A stretch of DNA of 64,000 nt, taken from Actinomadura atramentaria DSM 43919. Its GTDB lineage: Bacteria > Actinomycetota > Actinomycetes > Streptosporangiales > Streptosporangiaceae. The DNA is taken from positions 248,001 through 312,000 of the forward strand of contig NZ_KB907214.1 of assembly GCF_000381885.1 (NCBI RefSeq). The letters run 5' to 3'. Shown here piece after piece: positions 57,251 through 64,000 of this stretch (position 1 is its first letter; each line of letters opens with the position of its first letter). The position numbers and the translations under genes are program-made. A model generated the notes under the pieces. It ran no database searches. It saw only the letters and a program-made list of their open reading frames with translations, and was not told the DNA's origin.

Positions 57251-57279
57251 AGTGTAGCCGACCGCTACACCGCTTGCAA
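57251..57279 (-). promoter_or_regulatory. rpoB promoter, proximal
   Basis: Minus strand: TTGCAA (57279-57274), 17-base spacer, TACACT (57256-57251). A short dyad GTGTAG/CTACAC spans spacer and -10. Predicted leader about 130 bases. Confidence 0.6.
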
Positions 57280-57314
57280 GTACAGCATCGCAGTATGCAT
57301 CACAGTTGCCTGCG

Positions 57315-57343
57315 AGCATCGCCCCTCAGCCGCCGCTAGTCAA
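57315..57343 (-). promoter_or_regulatory. rpoB promoter, distal
   Basis: Minus strand: TTGACT (57343-57338), 17-base spacer, GATGCT (57320-57315). Good -35, weaker -10. Confidence 0.45.
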
Positions 57344-57437
57344 GACCGGACTTGGACTTTTCCCACCCTGACCTGCAGTGAGGAAGGCCATAGTTTACGG
57401 TCCTTCCGGCAACCCCGGCCCCGGACGCGGGAACGCC

Positions 57438-57470
57438 GAGAGCGGCCGCCCCGGCGGGGTGGCCGCTCTC
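57438..57470 (-). terminator. Terminator of the Mce operon
   Basis: Perfect 10-bp stem (gagagcggcc and complement); the inner loop can pair further (ccccg/cgggg). About 130 bases after the last Mce-associated gene. Confidence 0.55.
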
Positions 57471-57597
57471 CGGTCGTCTTCTTCGGCCTCTTCGCGCGAC
57501 ACGCCGCGCGTCGGCGTGTCGCGGGTGTCCGGGCGGCCCGTGGCCGCTCCGGCGCGGCCGGGGTGCGCAGGGGGCCGTTCGCGGCCGTCCGGCGGGG

Positions 57598-58845
57598 TCA
57601 GAGCACGACGATCCGGGAGGCGAGCCAGCGGTCGCCCTTCTTCACCATCGTGATCTTGATGCGGAGGCTCTCCGGGACCGGGGTCTCCTTGGTGTTCTTG
57701 GTGACCGACGTCCGGTTCGCGTAGACCAGGACGTCCACCTTGGACGACCCCGTCGTCATCGCGCCCGTCTTGACCACGGTCGTGGTCGAGACGGCCTGGA
57801 GGTCCACCGCCGTCGTGGTGAGCTGCTGGGCGAGCTTGTCGTACTGGGTGCGGAGCTGGCCCGTCGTCAGCGGACCGGTCGTCTTGATGTCGTCCTTGAG
57901 CGTCCGGTAGTCGTACGACGAGACGGCCTGGGCGACCCGGGCGGCGGCGGACGTGGCGTCCCGCGTGCCGCGCTCGACGGCCGCCTGGTGGCGGTCCTTG
58001 AGGAACAGCACGACGCCCGCGACGAGAAGACCCGCCACGACGATCGACAGCACCGAGATCAGCGGCACGCTCCACGACGAGAGCTTCGCCAGGAAGCCGG
58101 GCCGCTCGACGCGGTCGCGGTGCGCGCGGGCGCCGGCGGACTCGCCGTCCCGCTCGGCGTCCTCGGCCGCGAGGGCGGCCTTGGCGGCCTTGCGCGCGGC
58201 CCGGCGGGAGACGGGCTCGGGCTTGGTCGCGGGCGCGTCGTCCTTGTCGTCCTTGTCCTCGGACGCCTCGTCCGCGGACTCGTCCCCGGCCGTCTCGGCG
58301 GGCTTCCCGGCCCCGGCCGGCTCGTCCGCGGACTCGTCCTCGGCGGGCTCGGAAGCGGGCTTCACCTCGGCTTCCGCGGCCTCGTCTTCGGCGGCCTCGG
58401 AAGCGGGCTTCACCCCGCCTTCCACGGGCTCGGCGTCCTTGCCGCCGGGCTCCGCGTCCTCGCCGGCAGACTCGGCGTCCTTGCCGGGCTCCGCGTCCTC
58501 GCCGGCGGGCTCGGCGGGCTCGGCGGGCTCGTCGGCGGCGTCGTCCCCGGCGGCGTCCGCGGCGTCCTCGGCCGCCGCGACGGCCTCGGCGGCGACCTGC
58601 GCCAGCCGGGCGGCCTCACGGGCGCGCTCGGCGGCCTCCTCCGCCAGCGCGGCGACGCGCGCGGCCTCCGCCGCCCGGCGCGCGGCGCGGCGCGCCCGCT
58701 CGGCCTCGCGGGCGGCGTCCGCCGCCGACCCGGTCTCGGTCCCGGCCGTCTCGTCCGGCTTCTCCCCGGCGGTCTCCGTCACGACTCCCCCGTCGTCCTC
58801 CAGCTCGTCCGCGCGGGTCCGTCCGCCCCGCCCCCGGGTCGTCAC
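57598..58845 (-). CDS. Mce-associated membrane protein with long acidic N-terminal region
   Basis: 415 residues from GTG 58845, overlapping the previous stop (GTGA). Residues about 35-105 are an Ala/Glu/Arg coiled-coil-like segment, and 105-215 a low-complexity acidic Glu/Ala/Pro stretch with VKPASE repeats. Then one membrane helix (VPLISVLSIVVAGLLVAGVVLFL, about 265-287) and an extracytoplasmic Mas/Mam-type domain (SYDYRTLKDDI...KKGDRWLASRIVVL). Such proteins are thought to stabilise the Mce lipid importer. Confidence 0.85.
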   Translation of the reverse strand: MTTRGRGGRTRADELEDDGGVVTETAGEKPDETAGTETGSAADAAREAERARRAARRAAEAARVAALAEEAAERAREAARLAQVAAEAVAAAEDAADAAGDDAADEPAEPAEPAGEDAEPGKDAESAGEDAEPGGKDAEPVEGGVKPASEAAEDEAAEAEVKPASEPAEDESADEPAGAGKPAETAGDESADEASEDKDDKDDAPATKPEPVSRRAARKAAKAALAAEDAERDGESAGARAHRDRVERPGFLAKLSSWSVPLISVLSIVVAGLLVAGVVLFLKDRHQAAVERGTRDATSAAARVAQAVSSYDYRTLKDDIKTTGPLTTGQLRTQYDKLAQQLTTTAVDLQAVSTTTVVKTGAMTTGSSKVDVLVYANRTSVTKNTKETPVPESLRIKITMVKKGDRWLASRIVVL

Positions 58846-59360
58846 GGGACCAGCTCCAGGTCCGACACCAGCCAGCGGTCACCGTGCCGCTCCAGGTTCA
58901 TCTGCGCCCGCCAGGCGCGGGCCGCGGCGTTCTTGACCTTCTCGTTGGTCACCGTGTAGTCCATCGACACGATCACCTCGGCGGAGTCGTCGTCGATCGA
59001 GACGACCCCCGCCTGCGGGTTGCCGATGGTGACCTTCGCCTTGTTCTTGGTGAGCTGGTCGAGCAGCGTCTTGGTCTGCGACGCGAGCTGGTCGCGGAGG
59101 GTGCCGGTCGCGCCCGCGATGATGCGGTCCACGTCCTTCTGCCCGCTCTGGTAGTCGAGGGTGTTGAGGTTGACGCCCAGTTGCCGCGCGGCCTGCAGCG
59201 CGTGCTCGCGCCGCGTCGCCTTGGTGCTGCCCTCCCGGGCCCGGAGGCCCAGGACGGCGACCACCGAGAGCAGCGCGAGCGCCGCGACGACCAGCGCCAG
59301 GATCGCCGTCAGCCGACCCCTCAGGATTGGCTGAGCGGCCCCATCAGCAGCCACTTCCAC
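58842..59360 (-). CDS. Mce-associated membrane protein
   Basis: 172 residues. GTG 59360 has a strong GGAGGAGG upstream, so the 40-base overlap with the mceF end is probably real. One N-terminal membrane helix (LTAILALVVAALALLSVVAVLGL), then the Mas/Mam-type domain (LNTLDYQSGQKDVDRIIAGATGTLRDQL...RHGDRWLVSDLELVP). Periplasmic-side partner of the Mce complex by family knowledge. Confidence 0.85.
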   Translation of the reverse strand: MEVAADGAAQPILRGRLTAILALVVAALALLSVVAVLGLRAREGSTKATRREHALQAARQLGVNLNTLDYQSGQKDVDRIIAGATGTLRDQLASQTKTLLDQLTKNKAKVTIGNPQAGVVSIDDDSAEVIVSMDYTVTNEKVKNAAARAWRAQMNLERHGDRWLVSDLELVP

Positions 59361-60715
59361 GAAGCCTCCTCCCCCAGCTCGCGCACCCCGGCGGTCCGGG
59401 GCAGCGTGTAACGGGCCCCATCCGGCCCGTAAGCGATTCCGGTCGTCGGATCGTATCCGGCGTACTGCACCGTTTCGTCCGTTCCGGCCGCGGCGGTCTT
59501 GCCCTTCTTTCCGCCGGTCGCCCCGCCGGCGGGGAAGCCCGCGCCGTCCGTCGCGCCCGCCGGGACCTTCGGGTACGGCAGGAGCGCGTCCTGCGGGATG
59601 TTGCGCGGCCCACGCACGTCGGTCTGGGAGCTCTTGGGGAGCGTGCAGCCGTTGTCCAGGCGCGGTTCGCGGAGCGTGGTGTCCTGCGGCCAGCGCTTCT
59701 TGGTGCCCTCGTAGCCCTTGGTGCAGGCGGGCGGCGAGCCGAAGTTCAGCTCCAGGCCCATGTGCTGGGTGCCGTCGCCCGGCATGACGGTGAACGCGCC
59801 CGCCACGGTGACCGGGTACAGGATCAGCAGGGACCGCAGCCCGTTCACGCGGGACGCGATGATCTGGCCCGTCGTGGTGAGGTTCGCCAGCAGGACGGGC
59901 AGCGTCGGCTCCAGCCCCGTGACGAGCTTGTCGGTCTGCGCGACGGTGCCCGGCACCGCGTCGATCGTGCCCCGCAGCGCGGAGTCGTCCTTGCGCAGCT
60001 CGGCGGTGAGGGTGTTGAGGTTCCGCGCGAAGCCCTGGATGTCGGCGGCCGAGTTCCGCTGCGTGTCCAGGACGGTCCGGCTGTTGTCGAGCAGCTTCTT
60101 GGTGTCCGGGTACGCCTGGTCGGCGGTGTCGAGCAGCCGGTCGGTGTCGTCGAGGATCTTCTGCAGGTCGGTGGCCGAACCGGCGAACGCCTTGTCCAGC
60201 TCGTCCACGATCGTCCCCAGGTTCTTGGGGTCGACGGAGCCGACGAGCTTGTCCACGTTGCGCAGCAGGTCCGCGGTGGACACCGGCAGCTTCGTGTTCT
60301 CGCGCGGGATCGTGTACGGCCCGCCCTTGTCGAGCGTCGGCACGCCCTTGGCCATCGCCACCGACGGCTCCAGGTCGATGTACTGCTCGCCGATCGCGGA
60401 GCGGTTCGCGACGATCGCCTTCAGGTTCTCGCGCGGGATCTCCTTGCCCTTCTGCCGCTCCAGCAGCAGCTTGACGCGGATGCCGTCCTTGGTCAGCTCG
60501 ATCGGCCCGACCCGGCCCACCGGGACGCCCCGGTAGGTCACCTCGGCGTTGGTGAAGACGCCGCCGGAGTCGGTGAGGTCCACGTAGGCGACGTACTGCT
60601 TGCCGAGCAGGCCGCGCCCGAACCCGATGTACTTCACGGCCACGATCGAGACGCCCACGACCGTGATCACCGCGAAGACCAGGAGTTGGAACTTGACGCC
60701 GCGCTTGAGGATCAC
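59321..60715 (-). CDS. mceF: MCE family protein, MceF position
   Basis: 464 residues from GTG 60715, overlapping mceE by four bases. N-terminal membrane helix (FQLLVFAVITVVGVSIVAV), MCE domain (YVAYVDLTDSGGVFTNAEVTYRGVPVGRVGPI), long helical region, and a 160-residue Gly/Ala/Lys-containing C-terminal tail. Part of the hexameric substrate-binding tube of a lipid importer. Paralogue letter assigned from gene order. Confidence 0.9.
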   Translation of the reverse strand: MILKRGVKFQLLVFAVITVVGVSIVAVKYIGFGRGLLGKQYVAYVDLTDSGGVFTNAEVTYRGVPVGRVGPIELTKDGIRVKLLLERQKGKEIPRENLKAIVANRSAIGEQYIDLEPSVAMAKGVPTLDKGGPYTIPRENTKLPVSTADLLRNVDKLVGSVDPKNLGTIVDELDKAFAGSATDLQKILDDTDRLLDTADQAYPDTKKLLDNSRTVLDTQRNSAADIQGFARNLNTLTAELRKDDSALRGTIDAVPGTVAQTDKLVTGLEPTLPVLLANLTTTGQIIASRVNGLRSLLILYPVTVAGAFTVMPGDGTQHMGLELNFGSPPACTKGYEGTKKRWPQDTTLREPRLDNGCTLPKSSQTDVRGPRNIPQDALLPYPKVPAGATDGAGFPAGGATGGKKGKTAAAGTDETVQYAGYDPTTGIAYGPDGARYTLPRTAGVRELGEEASWKWLLMGPLSQS

Positions 60716-61959
60716 GAGAGGCCCCCCATCATCAGGCTGCCGAGGCCGCCGTCGCCGAGCGCGGCGGGCTTGCCCGCGCCCTTGGACGTCTTCTTCGTCG
60801 GGGTCGGAGTCGGGCTCGGCTTGGCGCCGCCGCCGCTGTTCGCGTCCGGCAGCGCGCCGACCGGCGACTGCGGCAGCGCCACGTTCGGGACCTTGAGCTG
60901 CGACGCCATCTGCTTGCCGGTGAGCGTCGGGTCGAGGTCGGTGCCGCCGAGCAGGTTCTGCGAGATCGAGTCGAAGTCGAGGTCGACGGTCAGCTTCACG
61001 TTGCCGTAGTCGCCCTTGACGACGTTGTTGAACGTCGCCGGGAACGGGAAGGTGATCAGCCCTTCCAGGTTCTTCGGCAGCGCGTCGCCCGCCTTGTTCA
61101 GGTTCTTGATCGTGACGTTCAGGTCCTTGAGGTTGGCGAGCAGGTCGTCGCGCGACCGGTTCACCACGTTCGTCGTCGTCCGGCTGAGCTTGTCGAGCGA
61201 CGTGAGCATCTTCGTCAGGTCCGCCCGGTTCTGGTTCAGGACGGTCAGCGCCGGGCCGGTCTTGTCGATCGTGTCCCTGATCGTCGCGCGCTCGGCGGAC
61301 AGCTTGGCCGTCAGCCGGTCGATGCTGTCCAGCGCGCGGGTGATCGCGGAGCGGTTCCGGTCGAGCGTGCCGACGAAGGTGTCCACCCGGCCGAGCACCG
61401 ACCTGATCGTCGATTCGCGGCCGTTCATCGCGGCCGTCAGCTCGTGGGTGATCGTGGAGACCTGCTCGATCCCGCCGCCGTTGAGCAGCAGCGACATCGC
61501 CGACAGGACCTCCTCGATCTCGGTGCCGCGCGAGGTGCGCGCCAGCGGGATCAGGTCGCCCGACGACAGCCGGTTCGCGCTCGGCTGCTCGTTCGGCGGC
61601 GGCGAGAGGGCGATGTACTTCTCACCGAGGAGGCTCGTCTGGTCCACCGAGGCGACCGCGTTGTCGGGCAGCTTGGCGTCCCGGCGGATCTTGACGGTGA
61701 CCAGGGCGTGCCAGCCGCCCGCGCCGCCCGCCAGGTCCACCTTCTCGACCTTGCCGACCGACACGTCGTTGACCTTCACCACCGACTGCGGGACGAGGTC
61801 CAGGACGTTCTGGAACTCGATCTTCACGGTGATGGGGCGGCTGCCGAGGCCTGGGCCGCCGGGCAGCGGGATCGACGAGACGCCGTTGAACCCGCAGCCG
61901 GACAGCGCCGCCGCCGCGGCGGTCGCCGCGACGCCGAGCCGGGTCGCGCGCCGGATCAT
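60712..61959 (-). CDS. mceE: MCE family lipoprotein, MceE position
   Basis: 415 residues from ATG 61959, overlapping mceD by four bases. Signal peptide with lipobox LSGC (Cys near residue 22), as in LprK/MceE. MCE domain (KIEFQNVLDLVPQSVVKVNDVSVGKVEKV), then long coiled helices and a Pro/Thr/Lys C-terminus. The lipid anchor distinguishes it from the other Mce proteins. Confidence 0.92.
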   Translation of the reverse strand: MIRRATRLGVAATAAAAALSGCGFNGVSSIPLPGGPGLGSRPITVKIEFQNVLDLVPQSVVKVNDVSVGKVEKVDLAGGAGGWHALVTVKIRRDAKLPDNAVASVDQTSLLGEKYIALSPPPNEQPSANRLSSGDLIPLARTSRGTEIEEVLSAMSLLLNGGGIEQVSTITHELTAAMNGRESTIRSVLGRVDTFVGTLDRNRSAITRALDSIDRLTAKLSAERATIRDTIDKTGPALTVLNQNRADLTKMLTSLDKLSRTTTNVVNRSRDDLLANLKDLNVTIKNLNKAGDALPKNLEGLITFPFPATFNNVVKGDYGNVKLTVDLDFDSISQNLLGGTDLDPTLTGKQMASQLKVPNVALPQSPVGALPDANSGGGAKPSPTPTPTKKTSKGAGKPAALGDGGLGSLMMGGLS

Positions 61960-63188
61960 TGGCCACCTCCGGGGAGGAACGCGCTGAGGTCGCGGGGCGT
62001 GCCCGTCTGCTTCGCGGTCGCGTTCGTCTTCTTCTTCGCGTTCGGCCCGTAGGCGTCCGGCGGGATCGGGACCGGGTCGTAGTGCGTGGTCAGCGCGGTG
62101 ATCCACGACAGGTCGAGGCTGAAGTCCGCCAGCGCCTTGCCGATGCCGTTGTAGGGGGTCACGAAGTCCATGCACTGCTTGGGCTCGGTGCCCACCGAGT
62201 AGGCGAGGGAGCAGATCCAGTCCGCGAGGTTGTCGAACTGCTTGAAGTTGTCGCGGGTGTGGATCGTCCCGCTGATCGGGTCGTAGGCCCGCGCGAGGTT
62301 GTTGATGGCGAGCGGCGCGTCGGTGAGGAACTCGGCCAGCGAGTCCTTCTCCTTCACCAGGACGCCGGTGATCTGGGCGAGCTGGCGGACGCTCGTGGAC
62401 AGGTCGTCGCGGTTGTCCTTGACGAACTTCTGGACGTTCCGCAGCGTCGGCCCGAGCGTGTTCAGCGCCGCCGTCAGCTCTTCCTTCTCGCCCGCGAGCT
62501 GTCCGGAGACGCCGTTGAGGCGGCTGCCGAACTCCTTGATCTGCGCGTCGCTGGCCTTCATCGCGTCGGTGATGATCCGCAGGTTCTCGACGGTCTTGGC
62601 GATGTCGCCGCGGTCCGCGCTGAACGTGCTGAGCATCTTGGACGTGTCGGAGATCGTCTGCCGGATGTCGTCGCCCTGGCCGTCGAGGTTGTTCGCGCCG
62701 ACCTGGAGCAGCCGCGACAGCGACCCGTTCTGGTTGGCGCCGTCGGGGCCGAGGGCCTTGCTGAGGTCGCTGAGGCTGCCGCTGATCTCGTCCACCTCGA
62801 CGGGGACGGCCGTGCGGGTGACGGGCAGGACGGTGTTGTCGGCGAGCACCGACCCGCCCTTGTAGACGGGCGTGAGCTGCACGTACCGGTCCGACACCAG
62901 CGTCTGGTTGACGATGACGGCCTGCGCGTTCGCCGGGACCTTGTACTTGGCGTCGTACTTCAGGTCCACGCGGACCGCGTCGCCCGTCGGCTTGACGGCC
63001 GTGACGCTGCCCACCGAGATCCCGAGGATGCGGACGTCCGCGCCCTTGTAGAGCCCGACGGTGCTGGTGAAGTACGCCGTCAGGTGCCGCTGCTTCGGTT
63101 CCCGCAGCAGCACCACCAGGACGGCCGCCACGATCGCGATCACGAGGACCCCGATCCCGGCGCGGAGGATGGTTGCTGAGTTGCGCAC
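61956..63188 (-). CDS. mceD: MCE family protein, MceD position
   Basis: 410 residues from GTG 63188. Membrane helix (GIGVLVIAIVAAVLVVLL), MCE domain (LTAYFTSTVGLYKGADVRILGISVGSVTAV), helical needle region, and a C-terminal segment with two cysteines (DWICSLAY, KQCMDF). Fourteen bases after mceC. Confidence 0.9.
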   Translation of the reverse strand: MRNSATILRAGIGVLVIAIVAAVLVVLLREPKQRHLTAYFTSTVGLYKGADVRILGISVGSVTAVKPTGDAVRVDLKYDAKYKVPANAQAVIVNQTLVSDRYVQLTPVYKGGSVLADNTVLPVTRTAVPVEVDEISGSLSDLSKALGPDGANQNGSLSRLLQVGANNLDGQGDDIRQTISDTSKMLSTFSADRGDIAKTVENLRIITDAMKASDAQIKEFGSRLNGVSGQLAGEKEELTAALNTLGPTLRNVQKFVKDNRDDLSTSVRQLAQITGVLVKEKDSLAEFLTDAPLAINNLARAYDPISGTIHTRDNFKQFDNLADWICSLAYSVGTEPKQCMDFVTPYNGIGKALADFSLDLSWITALTTHYDPVPIPPDAYGPNAKKKTNATAKQTGTPRDLSAFLPGGGQ

Positions 63189-63202
63189 GAAAAACCTGCC
63201 TG

Positions 63203-64000
63203 CTACGGGAGGAACGGCAACGGGTTGTCCTTGTTGCCGGACTGTTGGTTGCCGGACTGGGTGCTCTGGCTCGGCCCGCGCGTGCCGCTGCCGCCCTGCG
63301 GCTTGTCCGGGTCCTTGATGGACGCCGGGATGGGCAGCAGGTTCTGGATGTAGCTGTCGAACCAGCGGCCGGTGCCCGTCACGTCGGTGAACTGGCGGAC
63401 GAACGGCGCGTAGAGCTGCAGCGTGCGGTCCAGGTTGTCCTGGTTCTTCAGCAGGACCTTGCTGACGCTCTGCAGGTTCGCCAGCATCGGCTTGAGCTGC
63501 GCGTTGTTGTCCTTGATCAGCCCGTTGACCTGCTGCGAGAACAGCACCGTGTTGATCAGGAGCTGGTGGATCACGTCCCGCCGCGCCTGCACGGCCTCCA
63601 TGACCTTGTTGCTGTCCTGCACGAGCTTGGTCAGGTCGGCGTTGCGGTCCGCGATGAGGCCCGACACGGACTTGGCGTGCTGCGCCAGCTCGTGCAGCTC
63701 GTCGTCGCGGGACGCGACCGTGTTCGACAGGCGGCGCAGCCCCTTGAGGGACGCCTTGATCTCCTCCGGCGAGTTCTGGAACGTCTCCGACAGCGTGTCG
63801 AACGACTTCGCCAGCTCGGTGGTGTTGATCTGGCTGACGCGCTGCCCCAGCTCGCTGATCGCCGGGACGACCTCGAACGGCGTCGCGGTGCGCTCGATCG
63901 GGATGTTCTTCGCGAGCTTCCCGCCGCCGCGCGGGTCCAGCGACAGGTAGTGCTGGCCCAGCATCGTCTTGATCTTGATCTCGGCGCGGGTCAGCGACCC
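63203..64000 (-). CDS. mceC: MCE family protein, MceC position (5' end outside window)
   Basis: About 265 residues visible. The frame continues through the window edge (LTRAEIKIKTMLGQHYLSLDPRG), so the membrane helix and most of the MCE domain lie outside. What remains is the end of the MCE fold, the helical region (SDTL..., ADLTKLVQDSNKVMEAVQARRDVIHQLL) and a Gln/Ser/Gly-rich C-terminus. MceA, MceB and the YrbE permeases should lie upstream. Confidence 0.88.
   Translation of the reverse strand, partial: GSLTRAEIKIKTMLGQHYLSLDPRGGGKLAKNIPIERTATPFEVVPAISELGQRVSQINTTELAKSFDTLSETFQNSPEEIKASLKGLRRLSNTVASRDDELHELAQHAKSVSGLIADRNADLTKLVQDSNKVMEAVQARRDVIHQLLINTVLFSQQVNGLIKDNNAQLKPMLANLQSVSKVLLKNQDNLDRTLQLYAPFVRQFTDVTGTGRWFDSYIQNLLPIPASIKDPDKPQGGSGTRGPSQSTQSGNQQSGNKDNPLPFLP

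Larger units (their letters stand above)
57113..57597. other. Intergenic region between the Mce operon and rpoB
   Basis: 485 bases, more AT-rich between 57180 and 57400. Holds two candidate rpoB promoters and the Mce-operon terminator. No gene. The usual rplJ-rplL pair is not here. Confidence 0.7.

Noticed and set aside
54053-57724. A 1223-codon open frame opposite rpoB
   Set aside because: Shadow of rpoB on the other strand with no recognisable protein features.

Overview
The window is chromosomal DNA of a high-GC filamentous-type actinobacterium. The evidence is the very high GC at third codon positions, many GTG and TTG starts, an intact str-S10-spc ribosomal superoperon, a zinc-ribbon S14, an Mce operon and a large NRPS operon. 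The combination looks like Streptosporangiales (Thermomonosporaceae/Actinomadura-like), but that placement is inference.

Layout on the minus strand, read in transcription order from high to low coordinates. Positions 64000-57598 hold the distal half of an Mce operon (mceC partial, mceD, mceE lipoprotein, mceF, two Mce-associated proteins), closed by a hairpin. A leader with two candidate promoters (57113-57597) then leads into rpoB and rpoC. Two strong hairpins separate rpoC from a convergent accessory block (43616-49644). This block contains a DUF1801 protein and a divergent TetR, a NUDIX remnant, two UTRA proteins without a DNA-binding domain, purC, a GntR-UTRA repressor, a Cys-rich conserved hypothetical, a MerR regulator, and a Pro/Gln-rich tail-anchored protein (42107-43447). 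Next comes str (rpsL, rpsG, fusA, tuf), a terminator, S10 (rpsJ to rpsQ) and spc (rplN to map). A DUF1707 membrane protein follows, where infA-rpmJ-rpsM would be expected. Instead there is a biosynthetic gene cluster from 23543 to beyond position 1.

The cluster is one tightly coupled operon with junctions of -4 to +3 bases: stand-alone adenylation enzyme, carrier protein, cytochrome P450 joined in frame to a 2-oxoglutarate oxygenase, PLP aminotransferase, trimodular NRPS (C-A-T-E / C-A-T / C-A-T-E), and a second NRPS (C-A-T / C-A...) running off the window. The likely product is a peptide of at least five residues with D-configured residues 1 and 3. Residue 1 is predicted to be threonine, and a stand-alone A/carrier pair plus oxidases and an aminotransferase would supply a tailored building block. 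No MbtH, thioesterase or exporter lies in the window.

The most unusual observation is a set of in-frame tandem-repeat expansions inside these biosynthetic enzymes, with periods of 15, 24, 30 and 78 bases. All sit in loops or linkers next to conserved catalytic cores. One of them is visibly an amplification of the enzyme's own adenylation-domain loop. A second highlight is a UTRA-GntR regulatory circuit: a perfect 12-bp palindrome occurs three times, twice inside a well-formed promoter, near two headless UTRA paralogues.
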